A stretch of DNA of 7,340 nt from HGM11525 sp045649145 (lineage in GTDB: Bacteria; Bacillota; Clostridia; UBA1381): positions 1 to 7,340 of the forward strand of contig JAZRPK010000052.1 in the NCBI GenBank assembly GCA_045649145.1, in the 5' to 3' direction. Under the pieces are notes generated by a model. That model did not search any database and was not told the origin of the DNA. It worked only from the letters and a program-made list of their open reading frames with translations. Shown piece by piece: positions 1-6,695 of the stretch (the first letter of the stretch is position 1; every line of letters starts with the position of its first letter). Both the position numbers and the translations under genes were made by a program.

Positions 1-165
1 CCTGACATCAGAGTATGCAGTCAGCTTTAAGGCATTAAATACATCATTCTTTTCCGGATATACTGTATGCTCTTTGTACTCTTCGCTTAGAAAAGCGGCA
101 AGCTGTTTATAATAATCCTTTTCAAATTCGTCGGCTAAAAGTCCGTCCCAATCATTTTCGAACAT
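1..165 (-). CDS. ung: Uracil-DNA glycosylase, N-terminal part (cut by window edge)
   Basis: This is the first 55 codons of a leftward gene that runs off the left edge. The translation begins MFENDWDGLLADEFEKDYY and continues through EEYKEHTVYP to NALKLTAYSDVR. That matches the N-terminus of family 1 uracil-DNA glycosylases, which have an N-terminal helix with an NDWD-type start, a K-x-H-T-x-YP segment and an F-x-A-x-x-x-T-x-Y-x-x-V(K/R) block. In the family this block is followed by the V-I-L-G-Q-D-P-Y-H catalytic motif, which would begin just beyond the edge and so is not seen. The enzyme removes uracil from DNA in the cytoplasm and starts base excision repair. The ATG at 165-163 has a ribosome binding site (AGAGGA, 174-179) 8 nt upstream. 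The gene has its own promoter behind the terminator of the ABC operon, so it is probably a separate transcription unit. Identification rests on the N-terminus only, but the match is distinctive. Confidence 0.88.
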   Translation of the reverse strand, partial: MFENDWDGLLADEFEKDYYKQLAAFLSEEYKEHTVYPEKNDVFNALKLTAYSDVR

Positions 166-200
166 AATCAAAGTCCTCTCATCAATCTCCATTTTCCTCT

Positions 201-232
201 ATTATACAATATTTTAATCAAGATTGCATCAA
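201..232 (-). promoter_or_regulatory. Candidate sigma-A promoter for ung
   Basis: On the minus strand a perfect TATAAT (-10, 201-206) lies about 36 bp before the ung start codon. The best -35 candidate is TTGATG (227-232), but its 20-bp spacer is longer than the usual 16-18, so the -35 is uncertain. Transcription would start near position 194, giving a leader of about 30 nt. The promoter sits immediately downstream of the terminator of the preceding operon, which fits an independent unit. Confidence 0.6.
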
Positions 233-240
233 TTTTTTGC

Positions 241-281
241 AAAAAAATAATAAAATGGGGTTGATACCAAGTATCAACCCC
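241..281 (-). terminator. Rho-independent terminator of the ABC exporter operon
   Basis: Positions 257-267 (GGGGTTGATAC) and 271-281 (GTATCAACCCC) form a perfect 11-bp stem with a 3-nt loop (CAA). Read on the minus strand, the hairpin is followed by a U-rich tail (256 down to 241: ATTTTATTATTTTTTT). It lies about 40 bp past the stop codon of the second ABC gene. On the plus strand the sequence after the stem is A-rich, so the terminator works only leftward. Confidence 0.92.
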
Positions 282-320
282 AAAAAATCATTGTCAAAAG
301 ATGCAAGCATATCGATATGT

Positions 321-2231
321 CTATTCCATTTCAAATGCACCCGTGTAAAGCTGATAATATTTGCCCTTTTGTGCAATCAATTCGTCGTGACTTCCACTCT
401 CAATTATTCTGCCGTGGTCTAAGACCATTATGACGTCAGAGTTTCTGACGGTGGAAAGTCGGTGCGCAATTACAAACACAGTTCTGCCGTACATAAGTCC
501 GTCCATACCACGCTGAACTATCTCCTCTGTTCGTGTATCTACAGATGAGGTCGCCTCGTCAAGAATCATAACGGGCGGGTCGGCAACTGCCGCTCTTGCA
601 ATTGATATAAGCTGGCGCTGACCTTGGGAAAGACCGCTTGCACCGCTGTCAATCATAGTATCGTATCCGTCAGGCAGCATACGGATAAAGCCATCGGCAT
701 TTGCAAGCTTTGCCGCTGCAATACATTCTTCGTCGGTAGCATCAGGTCTGCCGTAACGGATATTTTCCATAACCGTACCGGTAAAGAGATTTACCTCCTG
801 CAGTACCACACCCAGCGAGCGTCTTAAATCAGGTTTTTTTATCTTATTTATATTGATGCCGTCATAACGGATTTTGCCATCGTCTATGTCATAAAAACGG
901 TTTATAAGGTTTGTAATGGTTGTCTTACCAGCACCCGTCGCACCTACAAAGGCAATCTTCTGACCTTTTTTTGCGTGAATAGATATATTATGCAAAACGA
1001 TTTTTTCATCTGTATACCCGAAATCAACATCGTCAAGCTCAACCTCACCGCCAAGCTCTGTGTAGGTAATGGTGCCGTCAGAGTGGGGGTGCTTCCACGC
1101 CCAAAGTCCTGTTTTCTCGTCGGTTTCTTCGAGAGTTCCGTTTTTCTTGGTAGCATTTACAAGCGTTACATAGCCGTTATCAGTTTCCGACTCCTCGCTT
1201 ATTAAGCTGAATATTCTGCCTGCACCGGCAAAAGCCATTACAATAGACGCTATCTGCTGTGATACCTGGTTAATCGGCATAATAAAGCTTCTGGAAAGCT
1301 GAAGGAATGACGCAATCATACCGAGTGTAACAACACCTGTGCCTGTAATGCTTACATTCCAGACACCGTTTATCGCCATAAAGCCGCCAAACACCGCAAG
1401 CAAAACATAAAGCACATAGCCCATATTGTTAGTAACAGGGCCTAAAATATTGGCAAAGCTATTAGCCTTGGTGTTATCGCTGCAAAGCTGCTCATTTCTA
1501 ACGTCAAAATCCTTTTTTGCATTATCCTCATAGCAGAAGACCTTGATAACTCTTTGTCCGTTTATCATCTCCTCAACATAGCCGTTAAGGTCGGCAACTG
1601 CCTTTTGCTGATGGATAAAATACTTACTGCTGTTTGCGGTGATTTTCTTTATCATTCTTAAGATAACCGCTACCAGCACGAGTGTGATTGCAGTCAGCCA
1701 CAGGCTTAAAGACAGCATTGATACAACAACAGCCACAATTGTAATAATCGATGATATTGCATGAGGAATACTCTGCGAAATCATCTGTCTTAAGGTGTCG
1801 GTATCATTGGTATAAAAACTCATTATGTCGCCGTTTGTATGGGTGTCAAAGTACCTAACAGGAAGTGTCTGCATATGCGAGAACATATCATCACGGATTG
1901 CCTTTAGTGTGCCCTGTGAAATGGTGACCATAATTCTGTTATAGGCATAAGTCGCAACTATTCCCGCCGCAAAAAGCACGCCCATTGCGGCTATTGCAGC
2001 AACAAGACCGGAAAAGTCGGTGCTTCCCGTCAAAAGCATTGGCGTAATATAATCGTCTATCAGCGTTTTCAAAAACAGCGATGAGCTTACGCTGGCTGCT
2101 GCGCTTATTATGATACATATAAATACAATCAGCAACCTAACCTTATATTTACCGATATACGAAAAGAGCATTTGAACGGTTTTTTTATCAATCTTTCCGG
2201 GCTTTGCATTTAGAGGAGGTCTTTTATTCAT
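321..2231 (-). CDS. Heterodimeric ABC exporter, subunit with the consensus catalytic residues
   Basis: A 636-residue ABC half-transporter with an N-terminal membrane domain and a C-terminal ATPase. Hydrophobic segments lie at roughly 32-54, 76-98, 158-193 (two helices), 271-289 and 300-320. ATPase motifs are Walker A GATGAGKTT (430-438, Lys436), Q-loop Gln478, signature LSQGQ (534-538, Gly to Gln at its third position), Walker B VMILDE (554-559, catalytic Glu559 present) and switch His590. A linker insertion of about 50 residues (around 344-395, containing GLWAWKHPHSDGT) separates the two domains. The start is taken at ATG 2231-2229, which has GGGAGG (2240-2245) 8 nt upstream. ATG 2237 would leave only 2 nt, and one at 2282 would add 17 residues inside the upstream gene. 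The gene overlaps its upstream partner by 8 bp, which suggests translational coupling. It should pair with that gene product in the cytoplasmic membrane as a drug, lipid or peptide exporter; the substrate cannot be told from sequence. Confidence 0.93.
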   Translation of the reverse strand: MNKRPPLNAKPGKIDKKTVQMLFSYIGKYKVRLLIVFICIIISAAASVSSSLFLKTLIDDYITPMLLTGSTDFSGLVAAIAAMGVLFAAGIVATYAYNRIMVTISQGTLKAIRDDMFSHMQTLPVRYFDTHTNGDIMSFYTNDTDTLRQMISQSIPHAISSIITIVAVVVSMLSLSLWLTAITLVLVAVILRMIKKITANSSKYFIHQQKAVADLNGYVEEMINGQRVIKVFCYEDNAKKDFDVRNEQLCSDNTKANSFANILGPVTNNMGYVLYVLLAVFGGFMAINGVWNVSITGTGVVTLGMIASFLQLSRSFIMPINQVSQQIASIVMAFAGAGRIFSLISEESETDNGYVTLVNATKKNGTLEETDEKTGLWAWKHPHSDGTITYTELGGEVELDDVDFGYTDEKIVLHNISIHAKKGQKIAFVGATGAGKTTITNLINRFYDIDDGKIRYDGININKIKKPDLRRSLGVVLQEVNLFTGTVMENIRYGRPDATDEECIAAAKLANADGFIRMLPDGYDTMIDSGASGLSQGQRQLISIARAAVADPPVMILDEATSSVDTRTEEIVQRGMDGLMYGRTVFVIAHRLSTVRNSDVIMVLDHGRIIESGSHDELIAQKGKYYQLYTGAFEME

Positions 2232-3972
2232 TCTCATCGCCTCCCTTCTGCTGTGACAGGTAAATTTCCTTGTATATTTCACTCTTTTCTATGAGTTCAC
2301 TATGTGTTCCGACGTCGGTAATTCTGCCGTCTTCCATTACTATTATCCTGTCAGCGTCCTCTACCGACGAAATTCTCTGTGCGATAATAAATTTGGTGGT
2401 ATCGGGAATTTCCTCGGCAAAGGCACGGCGGATGAGTGCGTCTGTCTTGGTGTCAACAGCGCTGGTAGAATCGTCAAGAATAAGAATTTTCGGCTTTTTG
2501 ATAAGTGCTCTGGCAATACAGAGTCTTTGCTTTTGTCCGCCCGACACATTAGTGCCGCCCTGCTCGATATATGTGTCATAGCCGTCGGGCATTTCGGCTA
2601 TAAAACCGTCAGCCTGTGCAAGCTTACATACTCTTTCTATTTCCTCGTCGGTTGCGTTTTCGTTGCCCCATCTTAAGTTTTCCTTTATTGTACCCGAGAA
2701 AAGCGTGTTCTTCTGCAATACAACCGCCACCGAATCTCTCAAAGACTCTATGTCATATTCACGTACATCTTTTCCGCCCACCTTAACGCTGCCCTCATTG
2801 ACATCGTAGAGCCTCGGGATAAGCTGCACCAGACTCGACTTTGATGAGCCTGTACCGCCGATTATTCCTATCGTTTCGCCCGATTTTATATCGAGGTTTA
2901 TATTATCAAGTACATATTTATCACGCTTTTTTCCGTAGGAAAAGTAAACGTTTTCAAAGCTAACCGAGCCGTCTTCAACCTCTGTTACGGCATTTTCGGG
3001 AGATTTGATATCGCTTTGTTCGGAAAGAATTTCGCATATACGCTTAGCTGATGCTCTGGATATGGTAATCATAACAAATACCATAGAAATCATCATAAGG
3101 CTGTTTAGTATCTGCATTGCATAGGTTATAAGACCCATCAGCTCACCCGTAGTAAGCCCGCCCGCAGCGCCCGCAGCAAAAACGATTGCCCTTGCGCCCA
3201 GCCAGGATATAAAGAGCATACTTACATACATACAAAACTGCATCAAAGGGCCGTTTAGTGCCAAAAGCTTTTCCGCCCTTGAGAAATCGGAATAAATCTT
3301 TTCCGATACCGAGCCGAATTTCTTTTTCTCAAAATCCTCACGCACAAAGGTTTTAACTACACGAACACCTCTTAAATTCTCCTGAACAACGCCGTTTAAG
3401 CGGTCATATGTCTTAAAGACACGTTCAAAGGTCGGATGTGCGCTGCTCATTATAAGCCACAAGCCTATTCCAAGCACAGGTATTGAGGCAAGGAATATAA
3501 GCGACAGCTTTGCGTTAATACTAAACGCCGCAAACAGCGAAAAGAGCATCATAAACGGCGAACGGATTGCCATTCTTATTATCATCTGATATGCCATCTG
3601 CAAGTTGGTAACGTCCGTTGTAATTCTGGTCACAATGCTCGCTGTGGAAAACTTATCAATATTGGAAAAGGCAAAGTTCTGCACATTATAATACATATCA
3701 CGGCGCAAATTTTTAGCAAAGCCACACGACGCCGTTGCAGCGCATTTTCCCGCCACAACACCAAAAAACAACGATGCTATTGCAGCGATTACAAGCGTGA
3801 CGCCGTATTTAATAAGCACATTCATATTGCCTGCATCTATTCCCTTATCCACAAGGTCTGCCATCAAAAGCGGTATTATAACCTCCAGTACAACCTCGAG
3901 TGCGACAGTCAGCGATGTCAGCACCGACGGCAGCTTGTATTCTCTTATGCTTTTTGCCAGTCTTCTTATCAT
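2224..3972 (-). CDS. Heterodimeric ABC exporter, subunit with degenerate catalytic residues
   Basis: A 582-residue ABC half-transporter, first gene of the leftward operon. Hydrophobic segments lie at about 16-40, 53-76, 129-150, 155-176, 240-266 and 277-304, giving the six helices of a type IV exporter. The family's intracellular-loop motifs are visible (FSTASIVTRITTDV near 108-121; ENLRGVRVVKTFVRED at 198-213). In the ATPase: Walker A GGTGSSKSS (372-380, Lys378), Q-loop Gln420, signature VSGGQ (476-480) and Walker B ILILD (496-500). The residue after Walker B is Asp501 instead of the catalytic Glu, and the switch histidine is replaced by Gln532. Both changes are known from the non-hydrolysing site of heterodimeric exporters such as TM287/288 and LmrCD. 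The start ATG 3972 has AAGGAG (3981-3986) at 8 nt spacing. It is expected to work only with the subunit encoded next to it. Multidrug export is the common annotation, but the substrate is unknown. Confidence 0.93.
   Translation of the reverse strand: MIRRLAKSIREYKLPSVLTSLTVALEVVLEVIIPLLMADLVDKGIDAGNMNVLIKYGVTLVIAAIASLFFGVVAGKCAATASCGFAKNLRRDMYYNVQNFAFSNIDKFSTASIVTRITTDVTNLQMAYQMIIRMAIRSPFMMLFSLFAAFSINAKLSLIFLASIPVLGIGLWLIMSSAHPTFERVFKTYDRLNGVVQENLRGVRVVKTFVREDFEKKKFGSVSEKIYSDFSRAEKLLALNGPLMQFCMYVSMLFISWLGARAIVFAAGAAGGLTTGELMGLITYAMQILNSLMMISMVFVMITISRASAKRICEILSEQSDIKSPENAVTEVEDGSVSFENVYFSYGKKRDKYVLDNINLDIKSGETIGIIGGTGSSKSSLVQLIPRLYDVNEGSVKVGGKDVREYDIESLRDSVAVVLQKNTLFSGTIKENLRWGNENATDEEIERVCKLAQADGFIAEMPDGYDTYIEQGGTNVSGGQKQRLCIARALIKKPKILILDDSTSAVDTKTDALIRRAFAEEIPDTTKFIIAQRISSVEDADRIIVMEDGRITDVGTHSELIEKSEIYKEIYLSQQKGGDENE
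2240..2245 (-). promoter_or_regulatory. Ribosome binding site that decides the second ABC start
   Basis: GGGAGG on the minus strand lies inside the last codons of the upstream ABC gene, 8 nt before ATG 2231 and only 2 nt before ATG 2237. The spacing favours the start at 2231, which overlaps the upstream TAA codon (2226-2224). Confidence 0.75.
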
Positions 3973-3989
3973 ATATTCCTCTCCTTAAG

Positions 3990-4005
3990 CTGCCCCAAAG
4001 GGCAG
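3990..4005 (-). other. Leader hairpin just upstream of the ABC operon ribosome binding site
   Basis: CTGCCC (3990-3995) and GGGCAG (4000-4005) form a 6-bp, GC-rich stem with a 4-nt loop. In the mRNA it ends 3 nt before the AAGGAG ribosome binding site (3981-3986). A second pairing, CAGCT (4009-4013) with AGCTG (3988-3992), shares bases with the first and would compete with it. The leader is about 50 nt. No U-tract follows, so this is not a terminator; a role in translation or mRNA stability is only a possibility. Confidence 0.5.
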
Positions 4006-4030
4006 ACTCAGCTCCAATTTTTACCTAAAT

Positions 4031-4058
4031 ATTATATCACTATTATTTCCAAAGTCAA
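4031..4058 (-). promoter_or_regulatory. Strong sigma-A promoter of the ABC exporter operon
   Basis: On the minus strand, -35 TTGACT (4053-4058, five of six consensus) and -10 TATAAT (4031-4036, perfect) are separated by 16 bp. The -10 carries an extended element (TGA directly before TATAAT). Transcription would begin near 4024, giving a leader of about 50 nt before the ATG at 3972. This is the clearest promoter in the window. Confidence 0.85.
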
Positions 4059-4074
4059 CGTAAGAGTAAAATAA

Positions 4075-4089
4075 TTAACACAATGTTAA
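4075..4089. repeat. 15-bp inverted repeat, candidate operator
   Basis: TTAACA (4075-4080), CAA, TGTTAA (4084-4089) is a perfect 6-bp inverted repeat around a 3-bp centre. It lies 16 bp upstream of the -35 of the ABC operon promoter, at about -50 to -65 from the predicted transcript start. The size and symmetry suit a dimeric regulator, but AT-rich DNA yields such palindromes by chance and no regulator gene is in the window. Confidence 0.35.
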
Positions 4090-4175
4090 AATTTGCCTAA
4101 TTGCACATTTTAATACACGAACTTTGCCCTTCTTTTCAAAAAAATCTACAAATATACTTTTTTTTCGCTGTGGTG

Positions 4176-4204
4176 TTGTAATTACCAAAAAAATATTGTA
4201 TAAT
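4176..4204 (+). promoter_or_regulatory. Sigma-A promoter of the cysE-cysS-mrnC operon
   Basis: -35 TTGTAA (4176-4181) and a perfect -10 TATAAT (4199-4204) are separated by 17 bp. The predicted transcript start is near 4211, so the leader before the cysE ATG at 4240 is only about 29 nt. A small palindrome, GTAATTAC (4178-4185), overlaps the -35, and GTAATT recurs at 4209-4214 near the start site. The leader has no room for a T-box or other riboswitch. Confidence 0.8.
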
Positions 4205-4239
4205 TAAAGTAATTGTGACTAAGAGAGGGTGAGTAGGTA

Positions 4240-4896
4240 ATGCTTTTTCGGAATATTGCATATGATGTAAGGGCCGTTCTTGAGCGTGACCCTGCGGCTC
4301 GCAACGCTGCAGAGGTATTCTTCCTCTACCCCGGCTTATGGGCGGTATTATGGCACAGACCGGCACACTTTCTGTATAAACACAATATGAAATTTTTAGC
4401 CAGATGGCTGTCGCAGACGGTAAGGTTCTGGACAGGAATTGAAATCCATCCGGGTGCGGTTATCGGTAAGGGACTTTTTATCGATCACGGCATGGGGGTT
4501 ATAATAGGCGAAACAACTGTTATCGGCGATGACTGTACTATCTATCAGGGCGTCACACTCGGCGGAACGGGAAAGGAAACAGGCAAACGCCATCCCACAC
4601 TCGGCAATAACGTAATGGTTGGCAGCGGTGCTAAGGTTTTAGGACCTTTTACAGTCGGAGATAATTCCAAAATCGCCGCAGGTGCGGTTGTCTTATCCGC
4701 CGTACCTCCCGATTCAACTTGTGTCGGTGTTCCTGCACGCATTGTAAAGCGTGAGGGAATAAGAGTAAATGCAGACCTTGACCAGATTACCATTCCCGAC
4801 CCTGTATCATCGCAGATGTGCACACTCTCTGTGCATATGGCAAATCTTGAGAAAAAGCTCAAAGAGCTTGAGGAGAAGATAAATGAGAATATTTAA
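4240..4896 (+). CDS. cysE: Serine O-acetyltransferase
   Basis: A 218-residue cytoplasmic enzyme that acetylates L-serine with acetyl-CoA to O-acetylserine, the first committed step of cysteine synthesis. The N-terminal helical part (1-65, with R-D-P-A-A-R-N near 16-22) is followed by a left-handed beta helix of hexapeptide repeats (about 66-170). The SAT core is clear: GIEIHPGA (66-73), IDHGMGVIIGET (81-92), QGVTLGGTGK (103-112), KRHP (116-119) and GVPARIV (163-169). His83 and His118 fall where the family has its active-site histidines, and Glu68 stands where the E. coli enzyme has Asp, as in Bacillus-type enzymes. The length is that of short Firmicute CysE. The C-terminal tail (about 201-218) is Lys/Glu-rich and likely forms a helix or short coiled coil. 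ATG 4240 is preceded by GGGTGAG (4227-4233), an acceptable but not strong ribosome binding site. It is the first gene of the operon and overlaps cysS by 14 bp. Confidence 0.95.
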   Translation: MLFRNIAYDVRAVLERDPAARNAAEVFFLYPGLWAVLWHRPAHFLYKHNMKFLARWLSQTVRFWTGIEIHPGAVIGKGLFIDHGMGVIIGETTVIGDDCTIYQGVTLGGTGKETGKRHPTLGNNVMVGSGAKVLGPFTVGDNSKIAAGAVVLSAVPPDSTCVGVPARIVKREGIRVNADLDQITIPDPVSSQMCTLSVHMANLEKKLKELEEKINENI

Positions 4897-6289
4897 TACA
4901 ATGACAAGAAAAAAAGAGGAGTTTATCCCTGCCGACAAAAATGAGGTAAAGATGTACTCCTGCGGTCCTACCGTTTACGATTATTTCCATATCGGAAACG
5001 CACGTCCTTTTATTATATTTGATACTATGCGCCGTTATCTTGAGTATCGCGGCTACAAGGTTAAGTTTGTACAAAACTTTACCGACATAGACGACAAGAT
5101 GATAAACCGTGCCAACAAAGAGGGTATTACCGTAAAAGAGCTTGCCGAGCGTTTTATCGGTGAATACTTTACCGACGCAAAGGCTCTCGGTATTAAAGAG
5201 GCAACAGTGCACCCACGAGCAACCGAAAATATTGACGCTATTATCGAAATCATCAAAAAGCTCGAGGACAGAGGCTATGCCTACAATGTTGACGGAAATG
5301 TTTACTTCCGCACCAAAAAGTTTGACGAATACGGCAAGCTGTCAAAGCAGCCTTTAGAGGATTTGGAGGCAGGTGCGAGAATTGACATAAGCGAGCAAAA
5401 GGAGGACGCAATGGACTTTGCTCTCTGGAAAGCTCAAAAGGAGGGCGAGCCTGCGTGGGAGAGTCCGTGGGGTATGGGACGTCCGGGTTGGCACATCGAG
5501 TGCTCGGCTATGGCGAACAAATACTTAGGCGAAACAATAGACCTTCATTCAGGCGGTCAGGATTTGATTTTCCCGCATCACGAAAACGAGATTGCACAGT
5601 CCGAGTGCGCTAACTGCAAAACCTTTGCAAGATACTGGATGCACAACGGCTACATTAATATAAACAATCAGAAAATGAGTAAATCTCTCGGCAACTTCTT
5701 TACCGTAAGAGATATATCCAAAAAGTACGACCACGAGATTATCCGTTTCTTTATGCTGTCTGCTCATTACCGCAACCCTGTCAATTTCAGCGACGAGCTT
5801 ATGGAGCAGGCGAAATCGGCTGTTGAGCGTGTTTATACCTGTATAGATAACCTCGAGTTCCTTAAAAAGAGTGCAAAAGAGCGTGCTGCTACCGAGGCGG
5901 AGGAGGCTTATCTTTCAGAGCTTGACAAAATACGTCAGAAATTTATCGACGCAATGGACGATGACCTAAATACCGCCGATGCCGAGGCGGCAATATTTGA
6001 TATAGTCTATGCTGCAAACACCAGCCTTTCCAAAGACGGCGACAACTCTTTAGAGGTCATAGACAAAACCCTCGCTCTTATCGACGAGCTGGGCGGCGTT
6101 TTGGGTCTTTTTGCAAAGCGTGATGAAAAGGCCGCACCCGAGGAAATTGATGCTCTGATAGAAGCAAGAGCAAAGGCACGTGCCGAGAAGAACTGGGCCG
6201 AGGCGGATGCAATCCGTGACAAGCTTAAGGAAATGAATATTGAATTAAAGGATACACCAACGGGTGTAAAATGGTCATATATAAAATGA
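4883..6289 (+). CDS. cysS: Cysteinyl-tRNA synthetase
   Basis: A 468-residue class I aminoacyl-tRNA synthetase that charges tRNA-Cys with cysteine, of the usual bacterial length. Visible motifs: the N-terminal MYSCGPTVYD block (24-33), the HIGH-type signature as HIGN (36-39), TDIDDK (67-72), GWHIECSAM (202-210), FPHHENE (230-236) and KMSKS (264-268). The zinc ligands expected from the E. coli enzyme are all present: Cys27, Cys207, His232 and Glu236. After the catalytic Rossmann fold come the DALR-type helical domain (about 300-400; DDDLNTADA at 359-367) and a C-terminal segment with NWAEADAIRD (437-446) and the closing GVKW. ATG 4883 has AGGAG (4871-4875) 7 nt upstream, inside cysE, and overlaps the cysE end by 14 bp, pointing to coupled translation. 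Pairing with cysE links cysteine synthesis to its use in translation. Nothing in it appears broken. Confidence 0.98.
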   Translation: MRIFNTMTRKKEEFIPADKNEVKMYSCGPTVYDYFHIGNARPFIIFDTMRRYLEYRGYKVKFVQNFTDIDDKMINRANKEGITVKELAERFIGEYFTDAKALGIKEATVHPRATENIDAIIEIIKKLEDRGYAYNVDGNVYFRTKKFDEYGKLSKQPLEDLEAGARIDISEQKEDAMDFALWKAQKEGEPAWESPWGMGRPGWHIECSAMANKYLGETIDLHSGGQDLIFPHHENEIAQSECANCKTFARYWMHNGYININNQKMSKSLGNFFTVRDISKKYDHEIIRFFMLSAHYRNPVNFSDELMEQAKSAVERVYTCIDNLEFLKKSAKERAATEAEEAYLSELDKIRQKFIDAMDDDLNTADAEAAIFDIVYAANTSLSKDGDNSLEVIDKTLALIDELGGVLGLFAKRDEKAAPEEIDALIEARAKARAEKNWAEADAIRDKLKEMNIELKDTPTGVKWSYIK

Positions 6290-6672
6290 GCAAAAAAAGA
6301 GCGTGCGATTATTCGCCTTTAGTACTTGCCTATATGGGCGACAGCGTATATGAGCAGTATGTGCGCAGTAGGATTATAACCGAAAACCCCGACCTGCCTG
6401 CATACAAGCTGCACAAAGCGGCAATCCGCTATGTCAGTGCAGAGGCGCAAAGCCGCAGTATAGGTAATATCGAACAGATGCTCAAAGAGGAGGAGCTTGC
6501 CGTTTACAAGCGTGGCAGAAATGCCAAATCCCCCACCGCATCAAAAAACGCATCCATTACCGATTACCGCCGTGCGACAGGGTTTGAGGCACTTATAGGA
6601 TATCTTTTCCTTAATAATGATGCCGACAGACTAAATATCGTTATGAGTGCGGCTTACGAGAATTCAATATAA
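6286..6672 (+). CDS. mrnC: Mini-ribonuclease III
   Basis: A small RNase III-like endonuclease without the double-stranded RNA-binding domain. In Bacillus subtilis it trims the 3' and 5' ends of 23S rRNA precursors. The protein (128 residues from this start) has the family's motifs: PLVLAYMGDSVYE (about 11-23) with the conserved catalytic Asp19, YVSAEAQ (49-55), KRGRNAK (75-81) and YRRATGFEALIGYL (94-107) with Glu101. I chose ATG 6286 because it overlaps the cysS stop as ATGA, a usual coupled start. An in-frame ATG at 6271 would add MVIYK and has GGGTG 4 nt upstream; neither start has a strong ribosome binding site. The position right after cysS is that seen in many Firmicutes. Confidence 0.93.
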   Translation: MSKKRACDYSPLVLAYMGDSVYEQYVRSRIITENPDLPAYKLHKAAIRYVSAEAQSRSIGNIEQMLKEEELAVYKRGRNAKSPTASKNASITDYRRATGFEALIGYLFLNNDADRLNIVMSAAYENSI

Positions 6673-6695
6673 CCACAAGAAAGGACAAAAGAACA

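Noticed and set aside
237..422. Small plus-strand reading frame of 61 codons
   Set aside because: It runs through the terminator hairpin and into the antisense of the ABC gene end, has no ribosome binding site, and its protein resembles nothing I know.
2232..2282. Longer N-terminus (17 extra residues) for the second ABC subunit
   Set aside because: It would start 59 bp inside the upstream gene without a good ribosome binding site, and the extra residues (rich in Arg/Lys/His) are not typical of the family. ATG 2231 has a well placed GGGAGG.
4090..4175. Possible small RNA or riboswitch in the AT-rich divergent region
   Set aside because: No stable stem, no U-tract terminator and no recognisable riboswitch motif could be found by eye; it looks like ordinary AT-rich promoter DNA.
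4136..4366. Minus-strand reading frame of 76 codons across the divergent promoter
   Set aside because: It covers the cysE promoter and the cysE 5' end in antisense and has no coding character.
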